DNA from: Thermalbibacter longus
GTDB taxonomy: Bacteria > Chloroflexota > Chloroflexia > Thermomicrobiales > Thermomicrobiaceae
Assembly (NCBI RefSeq): GCF_023806485.1
Contig: NZ_JAMSLR010000002.1
Location: forward strand, 124,001 to 188,000
Direction: 5' to 3'
Length of the DNA stretch: 64,000 nt
The notes under the pieces were generated by a model. The model saw nothing but the letters and a program-made list of their open reading frames with translations. It searched no databases and was not told the origin of the DNA. The position numbers and the translations under genes were made by a program. Position 1 is the first letter of the stretch. The number at the start of each line of letters is the position of its first letter. Below, piece after piece: positions 1 through 8,310 of the stretch.

Positions 1-452
1 GCCCCGTCGACGAACAGGGCGGGCGCCTTGACGATGGCGACCGTCTCGCCTTCCTCCACGACGCGACCGTCCAGCGCGGTCGCGACGAGAGCGACGCCGC
101 TCCGGTTGAGGCGGGCGACAGCCGCCCCGTCGACCCGGAGCAGCCCCGCGATGGCGGCGCGGAGGTTGACCTGCCCCTGGTGCGGCGGGTCCAGGGCAAT
201 GCCGGGGCCGGCCACGCCCTCGGCCAGCCGTGCCGAGGCGTCCGGCTGCGCGAGCTCACCGGCATCCGGGATCAAGACGGCAATCTCGATCCCGTCGTGT
301 CCCTGGGGCAGGCGTTCCAGGGCTTCGGCCAGCGGAACCCCGCGCCGGATGGTCACCGGTTTGCCGTCGGACGGCACCGAGACATCCCGGCACAAGACCG
401 CGCCGGCGAAGGCTGACAGGTCATCGCCGATCTTGAAGATGTGTCGCCGCAT
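1..452 (-). CDS. Molybdopterin-binding-like protein (N-terminal part, runs off the window)
   Basis: The reading frame starts at ATG 452 after a good ribosome site (AGGAAGAGG on the minus strand) and is open to base 1, giving about 150 residues of an incomplete protein. The beginning (KIGDDLSAFAGAVLCRDVSV, then an IRRGVPLAEALERLP segment) and the later VNLRAAIAGLLRVD ... LNRSGVALVATALDGRVVEEGETVAIVKA run resemble the N-terminal part of stand-alone molybdopterin-binding proteins related to MoeA/MogA, in which a short sandwich region precedes the MoCF-type fold. The fold itself lies outside the window, so a role in molybdenum cofactor handling is inferred from this partial resemblance. It is divergent from rpe, sharing the 230-base intergenic region. 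Confidence 0.6.
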   Translation of the reverse strand, partial: MRRHIFKIGDDLSAFAGAVLCRDVSVPSDGKPVTIRRGVPLAEALERLPQGHDGIEIAVLIPDAGELAQPDASARLAEGVAGPGIALDPPHQGQVNLRAAIAGLLRVDGAAVARLNRSGVALVATALDGRVVEEGETVAIVKAPALFVDG

Positions 453-682
453 GGCCGGTACCTCTTCCTGGCAGCGCGATCGGGTTCGCAAGCGGGCACC
501 TCTGCCTCGCGCTCATTAAGCCATGTGCGCTGAGCGGCCCGCTGACCCTTCAAGGATAACGGAGATCGCTGGGTCACGCTTCCTCTCGCCGCCTGATCTG
601 CGGAGTGCACGGTACACTCTACGGGAAGCATCACCCCAGCGCTGGGGTGTCGCCAGGCGAGGTGCGAGGAGCTGCGAGCCAC

Positions 683-1366
683 ATGCCGGATCTGCGAGCG
701 CGCCGGCCGGCGCTGTCGCCCTCGATCCTCAACGCTGACTTCGGTCACCTGGCCGAAGCGTTCCGGCAGCTCGAGCTGGGCGGGGCCGACTACGTTCACC
801 TCGACGTGATGGACGGCCGCTTCGTGCCCAACATCAGCTTCGGCCTGCCGGTCGTCGAGGCGGCACGCCGGGCGACGAGCTTGCCGCTCGACGTGCACCT
901 GATGATCGTCGAGCCGGAGCGCTACATCGGGGATTTCGTCGCGGCCGGCGCCTCGATCGTGACGATCCACGCCGAGGCGTGCCTGCATCTCCACCGGGCG
1001 GTGCGGCAGATCCACGAGACCGGAGCACTGGCCGGCGTCGCGCTCAATCCCGCCACTCCGCTCACCGCCGTCGAGGAGATCCTCCCGTTCGTCGACCTGG
1101 TGCTCATCATGACCGTGGATCCTGGTTTCGGCGGGCAGGCGCTTATCCCGGCCGCTCTACGCAAGGTCGAGCGCCTGCGCCGGCTCATCGACGAGCTCGG
1201 CCTGCCGGCGGTGATCGAGGTCGACGGCGGGGTCAAGGAGAGCAACGTGGCAGCGGTGATCAGAGCTGGCGCCGATGTGGTCGTGACCGGGTCGGCTGCC
1301 TTCCCGCCCGGCGGCTCGACGGTGGAGGCCTTGCAGGCGCTACGCCGCGCGATGCAGGGGTCGTGA
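683..1366 (+). CDS. rpe: Ribulose-phosphate 3-epimerase
   Basis: This cytoplasmic enzyme interconverts ribulose-5-phosphate and xylulose-5-phosphate in the pentose phosphate pathway. The 227-residue product has the family length and all the signature segments of the (beta/alpha)8 barrel: SPSILNADF near the start, HLDVMDGRFVPN with metal-ligand His and catalytic Asp, DVHLMI, MTVDPGFGGQ and EVDGGV near the C-terminal phosphate site. I chose ATG 683 because a GAGGAG ribosome site lies just upstream and homology begins a few residues later; upstream in-frame starts would add unrelated residues. It stands alone, convergent with the MFS gene, whose stop is 17 bases away. Very likely correct. Confidence 0.95.
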   Translation: MPDLRARRPALSPSILNADFGHLAEAFRQLELGGADYVHLDVMDGRFVPNISFGLPVVEAARRATSLPLDVHLMIVEPERYIGDFVAAGASIVTIHAEACLHLHRAVRQIHETGALAGVALNPATPLTAVEEILPFVDLVLIMTVDPGFGGQALIPAALRKVERLRRLIDELGLPAVIEVDGGVKESNVAAVIRAGADVVVTGSAAFPPGGSTVEALQALRRAMQGS

Positions 1367-1382
1367 GCGCTGGCGCTTCAGG

Positions 1383-2948
1383 CTAGGGTTCGTCGCCACC
1401 GGTCGCCACGACGACTGGCGACCAGCCGGGCTGGCGCGGGCGGCCACGGGCCAGGAACAGCGCTAACCCGGCACCCAGGAACGTCACCAGCGCGGCTGCC
1501 AGGAAGATCTCGTCGAAGGTCGCTCGCAGGATCGCCTGGTACTCCTCCGGAGAGGCGCTGAGCCCGCGCTGGCGGAACAGCTCGGCGGCCCGCTGGTCGA
1601 AGCGGCCGATCCCCTGTGTCGCCAGCAGCGCGGTGCCGGCGATCATGCCAGTGGTCTGAACCATCTGGGTGAGGGCGGCCGTCGTCGCCCGCTCGGCAGC
1701 GCGCACGTTGTCGAGTACACTGCTGAGGATCGGCGCGTCGTTCAGGCCGATGCCCAGACCGGCGATCAGGAGCGTACCCCATAGCATCGCCGACCCGGGC
1801 GAATCCGGCCAGCGGTACATCGCCAGGTAGGCCAGCGCCAGGAGCAGAAACGACAGGGCCGCGGTCGGCCGGTAGCCGAGACGCTGGGCGAACCAACCGC
1901 CCAGGATTCCGCCCACCGGCATCCAGACCATCATCTTCATCAGGTTGAGGCCGCCCTGCAGCGGGTCGCGGCCCCACAGCACGTTAGTCATCAGCGGGAT
2001 ACAGATCATGAGCGTGATGGTCGCCGCGCCGTCGATGAAGTAGAGCGCCATCCCTGATCCGACGACGCGCCGCCGCAGCGCCCGCACGGGGATGAGCGGG
2101 TCAGGGGCGCGTCGCTGGCGGGCGACGAACGCGGCCGTGCTGGCGAGCGCCAGAGCGACCCAAAGCGCAGTGATCCAAACCGAGCCGGCGCCATCTGTCT
2201 CATGGGTGAGCCCGATGGTCAGGCAGGCGAGCCCAGCAGCCAGCAGCAGCCCGCCGAGCCAGTCGACCCGGTGCTGGCCCAGGGCCGGAGTGCGCCGGAC
2301 CAGCAGCGCGACGGCCAGGAGCCAGGGGATCTGCAGCGGGATGTTCAGCCAGAAAAGGCCGCGCCAGCCGAGCGGCTCGACGAGCGCAGCCGCGTAGAGC
2401 GGGCCGAGCAGGCTGCTGGCGTCGTCGAGCGCGGCGATGAGCCCGATCGCCAGCGCGCGGCGGCCGAGCGGCAGGCGCGAGCCGGCGATCGCCATCGAGA
2501 TGGGGACGATCGCGCCCCCGCCGATCGCCTGCACGGCGCGGGCGGCGGCGAGCAGCTCCAGGTTCGGGGCGAGCGCCACCATCGCGGAGCCGGCCAGGAA
2601 CACGAGCGTGCTGACCGCGTAGATGCGCAGGTGGCCGAACGCATCGGCTACCCGGCCCATCAGCGGCATGGCCACGGTGTAGCCGAGCAGATAGCCGTTC
2701 ACGATCCAGGCCGCCCGGCCGAAGTTGTCGACCGTGATGCCGAGATCAGGCATCATGTCGGGCAGGATAGTTACCACCAACGTCTGATCGAGGCCGGCGA
2801 AGAAGACACCGAGAGCGAGCGCGGCCACCAGCAGGCCTGGCGACTGTGTCAGCGCCGCGATCGGGCTCCTGGCCATACCCACCGTAAGGGGATGACGCTC
2901 GCCGTGCGGCTGGTCTCCGGTTCCTGGCGGGGGCGATTTGCGGGTCAT
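1383..2948 (-). CDS. MFS exporter, DHA2 (14-helix) family, P55-like
   Basis: A 521-residue polytopic membrane protein of the drug:H+ antiporter-2 type (EmrB/QacA/P55 relatives). The first helix pair carries FFAGLDQTLVVTILP, motif A follows as GRVADAFGHLR, and the antiporter motif C region is around GLIAALDDASSLLGPLY; long hydrophobic stretches continue to the C-terminus. It follows the LppX/LprAFG-type lipoprotein gene by 18 bases on the same strand, so the two are almost certainly one operon. That order (lipoprotein, then DHA2 transporter) is the order of mycobacterial lprG-Rv1410c (P55), which moves lipids to the outer envelope. The substrate here is unknown. The start is ATG 2948; an internal ATG at 2879 is an alternative that would remove 23 polar residues. 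Confidence 0.85.
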   Translation of the reverse strand: MTRKSPPPGTGDQPHGERHPLTVGMARSPIAALTQSPGLLVAALALGVFFAGLDQTLVVTILPDMMPDLGITVDNFGRAAWIVNGYLLGYTVAMPLMGRVADAFGHLRIYAVSTLVFLAGSAMVALAPNLELLAAARAVQAIGGGAIVPISMAIAGSRLPLGRRALAIGLIAALDDASSLLGPLYAAALVEPLGWRGLFWLNIPLQIPWLLAVALLVRRTPALGQHRVDWLGGLLLAAGLACLTIGLTHETDGAGSVWITALWVALALASTAAFVARQRRAPDPLIPVRALRRRVVGSGMALYFIDGAATITLMICIPLMTNVLWGRDPLQGGLNLMKMMVWMPVGGILGGWFAQRLGYRPTAALSFLLLALAYLAMYRWPDSPGSAMLWGTLLIAGLGIGLNDAPILSSVLDNVRAAERATTAALTQMVQTTGMIAGTALLATQGIGRFDQRAAELFRQRGLSASPEEYQAILRATFDEIFLAAALVTFLGAGLALFLARGRPRQPGWSPVVVATGGDEP

Positions 2949-2966
2949 CCTTGCGCTCGCCGCGGG

Positions 2967-3710
2967 TTACTGGGGCGGCGTAATCGCGACCGGCTGGTCG
3001 AAGCCGGAGAGCTCGAGCGTGCGCTTCATGGTGGTTGCCTCATTGAACGTGAGTGCCCCGCTGACGACGACGCGGCGCACGAGCGAGTCGTCCTTGCCGA
3101 TCCAGAGGTCCACCGTCACTTCCAGCCCTGGCTCGGCGCCGCTCGGGACGACGGCTTCGAGGTCGGCAGAGTGCAGCTTCCCCTGGATGTGGTAGGTGGT
3201 TACCCCGTCGATGCGCTCCTCGCCGAGCAGGCGCGCGTCTCTGATCTTCCGCAACACCTCTGGCAACGCCTCGACGTTGAGGACATCGTCGGCGGCGATA
3301 TCGGGAAGCGGCTGCCATTCGGCGGGGTTGAAGGGGTTACTGAGCCAGGCTTCGTCTCCGATGCCGATGAACTGGAGCTGCAAGGCGGCGCCGACCGCCT
3401 CCACGTCGAGCTGGGCCTTCATCTGCCCCGGCCGCGCTACGTCCCCCTCGGCCTGGGTAAGGAGCATGGTCTGCAGGATTGGGGTTCCACCGCTCTCGTG
3501 AGTCAGCAGGAAGTGAAACGTCTTGACCTGGTCGAGCCGGTCGGCCGCAGCGCTCACGAGGTCAGCCGGGTCGACCGTCGTTTCCACCTCATTGCGTGAG
3601 CAGGCTGGCGCGAGCAGGAGAAGCAGCACGAGCCCGACCGCGGCCAGTCGCCGGCGCGATATCAGCCCGCGGGGGCGGCGTGTTCCGGGAGCTGTCTCGT
3701 GAGCGCGCAT
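2967..3710 (-). CDS. LppX/LprAFG-family lipoprotein (LprG-like)
   Basis: A 247-residue secreted lipoprotein. After a basic start (RRPRGLISRRRLAA) there is a hydrophobic segment and a lipobox, LLLLAPAC, with the lipidated Cys at about residue 38. The mature part follows the LppX_LprAFG pattern: DLVSAAADRLDQVKTFHFLLTHESGGTPI, a central MKAQLDVEAVG strand, a YHIQGKL segment and WIGKDDSLVRRVVVSG near the end. Family members in mycobacteria have a hydrophobic cavity that carries triacylated lipids. ATG 3710 is preceded by AAGGAT at suitable spacing; a longer version from 3779 lacks this. It is the first gene of an operon with the DHA2 exporter, which supports a shared role in envelope lipid or xenobiotic export (inference). 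Confidence 0.8.
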   Translation of the reverse strand: MRAHETAPGTRRPRGLISRRRLAAVGLVLLLLLAPACSRNEVETTVDPADLVSAAADRLDQVKTFHFLLTHESGGTPILQTMLLTQAEGDVARPGQMKAQLDVEAVGAALQLQFIGIGDEAWLSNPFNPAEWQPLPDIAADDVLNVEALPEVLRKIRDARLLGEERIDGVTTYHIQGKLHSADLEAVVPSGAEPGLEVTVDLWIGKDDSLVRRVVVSGALTFNEATTMKRTLELSGFDQPVAITPPQ

Positions 3711-3749
3711 CGAGTTCGATCCTTGCTCGTGCCAGCAACCAGTACCGGC

Positions 3750-3755
3750 ATTATA
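3750..3755 (-). promoter_or_regulatory. Probable -10 element of the lipoprotein/MFS operon
   Basis: On the minus strand this reads TATAAT, a perfect -10 hexamer, 39 bases before the lipoprotein ATG at 3710. A convincing -35 is not visible at 16-18 bases upstream, so the call rests on the -10 and its position only. Confidence 0.4.
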
Positions 3756-3791
3756 CGACCACGCGATCCAGGCGAGCATCGGCGGTCTCGG

Positions 3792-3820
3792 TTGTCGCCG
3801 TGCGGGTCACGCTCCATACT
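3792..3820 (+). promoter_or_regulatory. Probable promoter of the PP2C-hydrolase-ruvA operon
   Basis: TTGTCG (3792-3797) and CATACT (3815-3820) are separated by 17 bases and end about 40 bases before the TTG start of the phosphatase gene. It is divergent from the lipoprotein operon promoter. Confidence 0.45.
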
Positions 3821-3860
3821 AGTCGCTAGCGATGGTGGGGGGTTGCTGGAGGATCTGGGG

Positions 3861-4763
3861 TTGTCGGTTCGGCAGCGTGCGCGAGAGACGGTGCTGGTCG
3901 TCGGGGCTGCGACCGACCCAGGGCCGGTCCGCGAGCAAAACGAGGATGCTGTCCTCCTGACGGAGCCGGAGGGCGAGCTGGCACGCAGTCACGGCGTACT
4001 GCTGGCGGTCGCTGACGGCATGGGGGGATACCAGCGTGGCGAGGTTGCGGCTCAGCTCGCGATCGAGACGCTCCGTGACGTCTTCTACGGTAGCCCGCTG
4101 GAGCCGACCGAGATCCCGCAACGCCTGCGTGCGGCGATCCGCCAGGCCAACGAGCGGATCTTCAGCGAGTGGCAGCCGCTCGGCGAAGAGCACCTGATGG
4201 GCACCACGCTGGTCGCCGCCGTCATCCGCGAACACGACCTGACGGTAGCGAACGTCGGCGATAGCCGCGCCTACTTGATCCGGGCCAAGCGGGCGACGCA
4301 GATCACGCGCGACCACTCGCTGGTGGCCGAGCAGGTGGCGGCCGGGATGATGTCCGAGGAGGAGGCACGCGAGAGCCAGTACCGTAACGTGATCACCCGC
4401 GCGCTCGGGCATCGGCACCGGGTCGACGTGGATATCTTCGAGCTCCGGCTCCTGAGTGACGACCGCCTGGTGCTGACGACGGACGGCGTCCACGACTTCG
4501 TGAGCGTGGACGAGATCGCCTCGACGGTGCTGGCGCATCCGCCGGATGAGGCTGCCCGCCGGCTGGTCGAGCTGGCGATCGCGCACCAGACGAACGACAA
4601 TGCCACCGCCGTCGTCGCCTGGGTCAAGCCGGTCGTCGAGGAGGAACCGGTGCCGGTCGAGGCCGGCGGGACGAACCGGCTGATGGTGGCGCTGGTGCTG
4701 CTCGGCCTGCTGGTCTTCATCGCCATCGTGGCAGTGATCCTTGCCCTCGGCTACGGCGGGTAA
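3861..4763 (+). CDS. PP2C-type Ser/Thr protein phosphatase with C-terminal membrane anchor
   Basis: A 300-residue PPM/PP2C phosphatase (PrpC/Stp relatives) that removes phosphate from Ser/Thr of proteins, usually opposing Hanks-type kinases. Visible motifs in order: DPGPVREQNEDAVLL (metal/phosphate site), AVADGMGGYQRGEVAA (metal Asp and Gly), GTTLVAAV, VANVGDSRAYL, ITRDHSLV, LVLTTDGVHDFVS and NDNATAVV. The usual SDGL...D segment is TDGVHDFVS here, which keeps the Asp residues. A hydrophobic stretch (LMVALVLLGLLVFIAIVAV) in the last 30 residues makes it a tail-anchored enzyme facing the cytoplasm. The TTG start at 3861 is chosen because GGAGGA (3848-3853) lies 7 bases upstream. No kinase gene is in the window. 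The next gene begins 4 bases after its stop, which suggests translational coupling. Confidence 0.88.
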   Translation: MSVRQRARETVLVVGAATDPGPVREQNEDAVLLTEPEGELARSHGVLLAVADGMGGYQRGEVAAQLAIETLRDVFYGSPLEPTEIPQRLRAAIRQANERIFSEWQPLGEEHLMGTTLVAAVIREHDLTVANVGDSRAYLIRAKRATQITRDHSLVAEQVAAGMMSEEEARESQYRNVITRALGHRHRVDVDIFELRLLSDDRLVLTTDGVHDFVSVDEIASTVLAHPPDEAARRLVELAIAHQTNDNATAVVAWVKPVVEEEPVPVEAGGTNRLMVALVLLGLLVFIAIVAVILALGYGG

Positions 4764-4767
4764 CTCG

Positions 4768-5625
4768 GTGATCATCGATGCCCACACCCACATCTTCCCG
4801 CCGGAGATCGTCCGGCAACCTGAGGAGTACCGCCGTCGCGACCGCTGGTTCGGCGAGCTGTATGCGAGCCCTCGCGCGCTTCTCGTCACGGCCGAAGAGC
4901 TCCTCGCGTCGATGGACGGGGCGGCGATCGACCTCTCTGTAGCCTGCGGCTTCCCCTGGGCCGATCCTGGGCTGTGTCGCGAGCACAACGACTACCTGGC
5001 TGCCGCCTGCCGGCAATACGCCGGGCGTGTCGCCTGGCTCGGCATCGTCGTGCCGGGTGACCCGAGCGCGCCGGCGGAGGCGGAGCGCTGTTTCCGCGAG
5101 GGGGCGTCCGGGATCGGTGAGCTGAACGCCGATGCCCAGGGATTCGACTTCGCCGAGCCGCGGGTGCTGGCGCCGCTGGTAGAGGTGTGCCAGTCCTACG
5201 CCAAGCCGCTGCTCGTCCATGTGAGCGAGCCGCTGGGGCACCTGTATCCGGGGAAAGGTTCGGCCTGGCCCCAGCGGTTTATCCGCTTCCTGGAGGCGTT
5301 CCCCGACCAGGTGGTGGTGGCGGCTCACTGGGGCGGTGGCCTGCCCTTCTACGAGCTGATGCCGGAGGTAGCCAGGGCGGCCCGGAACGTGGTCTACGAC
5401 TCGGCCGCCAGCACCTACCTCTACCGGTTCGAGGTTTTCCGGACGGTGATCGATATCGCTGGGGTACACCGGGTGCTGATGGCGACCGACTATCCGGTGC
5501 TGCGGCAGAGACCGTTCCTCGAGCGGGTGCGGCGGGCGGGGTTGACCCAACAGGAGCTGGCCTTCGTGCTGGGAGAGAACGCCGCGCGCGTGTTCGATCT
5601 GCCAGTCCGGAGGGAGGCATCGTGA
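4768..5625 (+). CDS. Amidohydrolase-2 family metal-dependent hydrolase
   Basis: A 285-residue TIM-barrel hydrolase. It begins IIDAHTHIFPP, so the HxH metal ligands sit right at the N-terminus, and GTG 4768 is the natural start. Later segments LLVHVSEP, VVAAHWGGGLPFY and MATDYPVL provide the His and Asp ligands expected at barrel strands 5, 6 and 8. These enzymes hydrolyse or decarboxylate small organic substrates; nothing here fixes the substrate. It sits between a PP2C gene (4-base gap) and ruvA (GTGA overlap), so it is part of a three-gene operon with unrelated functions. Confidence 0.75.
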   Translation: MIIDAHTHIFPPEIVRQPEEYRRRDRWFGELYASPRALLVTAEELLASMDGAAIDLSVACGFPWADPGLCREHNDYLAAACRQYAGRVAWLGIVVPGDPSAPAEAERCFREGASGIGELNADAQGFDFAEPRVLAPLVEVCQSYAKPLLVHVSEPLGHLYPGKGSAWPQRFIRFLEAFPDQVVVAAHWGGGLPFYELMPEVARAARNVVYDSAASTYLYRFEVFRTVIDIAGVHRVLMATDYPVLRQRPFLERVRRAGLTQQELAFVLGENAARVFDLPVRREAS

Positions 5626-6206
5626 TCCGGGGGGTACGGGGCCGGCTGGTGGCCAAGCAGCCGGGCGCGGTGCTCGTCGATCTGCATGGCTTCATCCTGC
5701 GTCTCTACACGTCGCAGACCACGCTGGCTGACCTCGGCCAGCCGGGCGAGGAGGTGGAGCTGGTGACGCACCTGCGGGTGCGGGAGGACGAGCTGGCTCT
5801 CTATGGTTTTGCTTCGGCCGCCGAGCTCGAGCTCTTCGAGTTGCTGATCGGGGTGAGCGGGGTGGGCCCGCGGGCCGCGCTGGCGCTGCTCTCGATCGCG
5901 CGCCCCGACGAGTTGAGCCAGATCATCGCGGCGGAGGACGTTGACCGTCTCAGCCGGGCGCCGGGTATCGGGCGCAAGACGGCCAGCCGCATCGTGCTGG
6001 AGCTGCGCGGCAAGCTGCCGGCGCTGGCGCCCTCCGGTGAGCGAGCAGAGATGGCCCCGGATCGCGAGGTGGTCGAGGCGTTGATGGCGCTGGGCTATTC
6101 GGCAACGGAAGCGCGTGAGGCGGCTTCCCGCGTGAGCCCGGCCGAGGCGCCGACGCTCGAAGAGCGAGTGCTGGCCGCGCTTCGCCTGCTGGCTCGAACC
6201 GGCTAG
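5622..6206 (+). CDS. ruvA: Holliday junction branch migration protein RuvA
   Basis: RuvA tetramers bind Holliday junctions and load the RuvB motor during recombinational repair. The 194-residue product has the family length and its three domains: an OB-fold (IRGVRGRLVAKQPGAVLVD, residues 1-65), tandem helix-hairpin-helix motifs (LLIGVSGVGPRAALALLS and LSRAPGIGRKTASRIVLEL, about residues 68-130) and the short C-terminal RuvB-binding domain (EVVEALMALGYSATEAREA). GTG 5622 overlaps the previous stop as GTGA and follows AGGGAGG. Neither ruvB nor ruvC is adjacent, although these genes are often linked elsewhere. Confidence 0.95.
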   Translation: MIRGVRGRLVAKQPGAVLVDLHGFILRLYTSQTTLADLGQPGEEVELVTHLRVREDELALYGFASAAELELFELLIGVSGVGPRAALALLSIARPDELSQIIAAEDVDRLSRAPGIGRKTASRIVLELRGKLPALAPSGERAEMAPDREVVEALMALGYSATEAREAASRVSPAEAPTLEERVLAALRLLARTG

Positions 6207-6294
6207 GCTCGCCCGGCAGTGGTGGCCTCGCTTGCTGGGGGCGTGCCGGGCGGCGTTTTGGCGCTGCGCGGCCGCTCCCGCGCGCACGTACGCT

Positions 6295-6312
6295 TTGTTC
6301 TTTACTGAACAA
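6295..6312. repeat. Short inverted repeat in an AT-rich island after ruvA
   Basis: TTGTTC (6295-6300) and GAACAA (6307-6312) flank TTTACT. The surrounding 60 bases are clearly AT-richer than the genome average. It could be a weak terminator for ruvA or an operator for the LysM gene promoter that follows; the orientation of the half sites is opposite to a LexA box. Confidence 0.35.
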
Positions 6313-6346
6313 TGATTCTGTAGTCCACGAGATCATCTTTTCACTA

Positions 6347-6376
6347 TTGACTCGTCTAGTCTCTCCCGGCTATCCT
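6347..6376 (+). promoter_or_regulatory. Probable promoter of the LysM/M23 gene
   Basis: TTGACT (6347-6352) and TATCCT (6371-6376) are 18 bases apart, in the AT-rich stretch about 80 bases upstream of the ATG at 6457. Confidence 0.5.
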
Positions 6377-6456
6377 ACGGGCGGGGTTCACCCCGGGAAC
6401 CGGCGGTCGTTGTCTCAGGGGGTGACCGGCGGCCATCGGGGACGGGAAGGGAAGGG

Positions 6457-8304
6457 ATGATGAGACGCTGCGGTGCGCAGCGACCTGATTCGTCTATCCC
6501 GCACGACGACACGCTCTCCTCACCGACATCGCACTGCGACTGGTGGCCAGAATTGCTCAGCGAAACGAGCTCCGCGGCTGGCAGCCGGCGCGATCCGGAG
6601 CCGGTTTGGCGCCCGGCGTCTCCCGACCACCGCGCGCGACACCAACCGGTCATGAATGCCCAGCAACGGAGGCGGCTCTGGGGCCTCAGGGCAGGGCAGC
6701 AGCTCACCCATCCGGTCTTGCTCGCGGTCATCGTGGCGGTGATCGCTGCCAGCAGCCTCTGGCATCCGGGGCTCTCGGCTGCGCTGCCCCAGGGAAGCCG
6801 CCAGGCCGCAGTCGACGGCGCCGCGCCGGCTGCAGGTACCCCCGCGCCGGGTACCGCCACACCCAGCCTGACACTTGCGCACTACGTCACCCGCGAGGGG
6901 GAGACGCTGGCGGACGTCGCGGCCGCCACCGGGCGGTCAGTGGAGACCCTGCTCTGGGCCAACAGCATCCAGGAGCCGGCGGCACGATTCCCGGCCGGAG
7001 TCGTGCTCGACATCCCGCCGGCCGACGGCGTGCTCCACGTCGTCCAGCCGGGCGATACGCTGGCGAGCATCGCTGGCTACTACGGCACGACGGTCGAGGC
7101 GATCACCGGCTTCGGCCCCAACGGCGTGCACAGCGATACCGACCTCTCCCCCGGCAAGCTGCTGATGGTGCCGGGGGCGTCGATGCGCCAGCGAGGTAGC
7201 GTCATCACCTACACCGTGCGGGAAGGGGACACGATCCGCAGCATCGCCGCGCGCTTCGGGCTCCAGACGAAGACGATCCTCTGGGCCAACACGATCCCCG
7301 ACCCCGATCTGATCTATCCCGGCCAGCAGCTCACGATCCTCCCGACCGATGGTGTCCTCGTCCGTGTGGAGGAAGGCGACACGATCCGCGGGCTGGCCGA
7401 GCGCTACGGTGTCGACCCGGCGGATATCTACGGCTACGCGCCGAACGCTATCGACAACCCGGATCTGATCCTGGTCGGGCAGGAGCTGGTTATCCCGGGG
7501 GCCGAGCCGCTTCCCGCCGCGCCGCCGGAGCCGGAGGTCACTGAGACAGCGGACACGGGAGCTGCCCAAGCGACCACGGATTCCCAGGCCCAGGAGACAG
7601 CGAGCGGTGACCAGGCGGCTTCCAACGAGGCCACGGCAGTGCCTCTGGCCGTAGAGACGACCCCAGAGGCTACGCCTGAGGCCACGACGACGCCAGAGCC
7701 GGCAGCGGAGCAGCAGGAGGGCGAAACCCAGCAGGCGTCCGAGGAGGCGCAACCTTCCACGACACCGGAGCAGGCGACGCCGGAGGCGACTCCCGCCGAT
7801 ACCCCGGCTCCCGAAGCGACACCGGCCGAGACCCCTGCGCCCGAGGCCACCGAAGCCGCCCCGGCCCCGGAGCCATCTCCGACGGCAACGCCGGAGCCCG
7901 AGCCGGCGAAGACCCCCGAGCAGCCGGCGCAGCAGGCGCCGACCGGCTCGTTCATCTGGCCGGCCAAGGGGGTGATCACCCAGTATTTCCACCGCGGTCA
8001 CAACGGGTGGGACATCGCCAACCGGATGTACACCGAGATCGTGGCGGCCGACAGCGGCACCGTGATCTTCTCCGGCTGGAACACCTATGGCCTGGGCTAC
8101 GCGGTGGCGATCGACCACGGCAACGGCTACGTGACCTGGTACGGGCACATGGCGGAGCCGCCGCCGGTGCAGGTGGGGCAGTGGGTGAACCAGGGGCAGT
8201 ACATCGGGCCGATGGGCAGCACCGGCTACTCCACCGGGCCACACGTCCACTTCATGATCGTGAAGAACGGCGTGTACCAGGACCCCGCACTGTACTTGCG
8301 CTAG
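6457..8304 (+). CDS. Membrane-anchored LysM / M23 peptidase cell-wall protein
   Basis: A 615-residue envelope protein. Residues 1-80 are polar, then a hydrophobic anchor (PVLLAVIVAVIAASSLW). Four LysM repeats follow (starting HYVTREGETLADVA, LHVVQPGDTLASIA, TYTVREGDTIRSIA and LVRVEEGDTIRGLA, roughly residues 143-350), then about 135 residues of Pro/Thr/Glu-rich linker with repeated TPEATP-like units, and a C-terminal M23 domain. The M23 domain has HNGWD and HVHF, the metal-binding His/Asp and HxH motifs, so it looks catalytically intact as a Gly-Gly or peptidoglycan endopeptidase. ATG 6457 has a strong purine-rich ribosome site (GGGAAGGGAAGGG); ATG 6652, right before the anchor, has none. It is convergent with hisD, with only 6 bases between the stops. 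Confidence 0.88.
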   Translation: MMRRCGAQRPDSSIPHDDTLSSPTSHCDWWPELLSETSSAAGSRRDPEPVWRPASPDHRARHQPVMNAQQRRRLWGLRAGQQLTHPVLLAVIVAVIAASSLWHPGLSAALPQGSRQAAVDGAAPAAGTPAPGTATPSLTLAHYVTREGETLADVAAATGRSVETLLWANSIQEPAARFPAGVVLDIPPADGVLHVVQPGDTLASIAGYYGTTVEAITGFGPNGVHSDTDLSPGKLLMVPGASMRQRGSVITYTVREGDTIRSIAARFGLQTKTILWANTIPDPDLIYPGQQLTILPTDGVLVRVEEGDTIRGLAERYGVDPADIYGYAPNAIDNPDLILVGQELVIPGAEPLPAAPPEPEVTETADTGAAQATTDSQAQETASGDQAASNEATAVPLAVETTPEATPEATTTPEPAAEQQEGETQQASEEAQPSTTPEQATPEATPADTPAPEATPAETPAPEATEAAPAPEPSPTATPEPEPAKTPEQPAQQAPTGSFIWPAKGVITQYFHRGHNGWDIANRMYTEIVAADSGTVIFSGWNTYGLGYAVAIDHGNGYVTWYGHMAEPPPVQVGQWVNQGQYIGPMGSTGYSTGPHVHFMIVKNGVYQDPALYLR

Positions 8305-8310
8305 GCGGGC

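Noticed and set aside
2202-3599. Long open frames on the opposite strand of the MFS/lipoprotein genes, and similar ones over the importer genes near 43-45 kb
   Set aside because: They mirror well-supported genes, have Arg/Ala/Pro-rich translations without motifs, and are expected in GC-rich DNA.
5187-5621. Longer ruvA start inside the amidohydrolase gene
   Set aside because: Homology to RuvA begins at GTG 5622, which has a good ribosome site; the upstream part is a shadow of the hydrolase.
6295-6312. LexA box near ruvA
   Set aside because: Half sites are TTGTTC...GAACAA, the reverse orientation of GAAC...GTTC, and the site lies behind ruvA, not before it.
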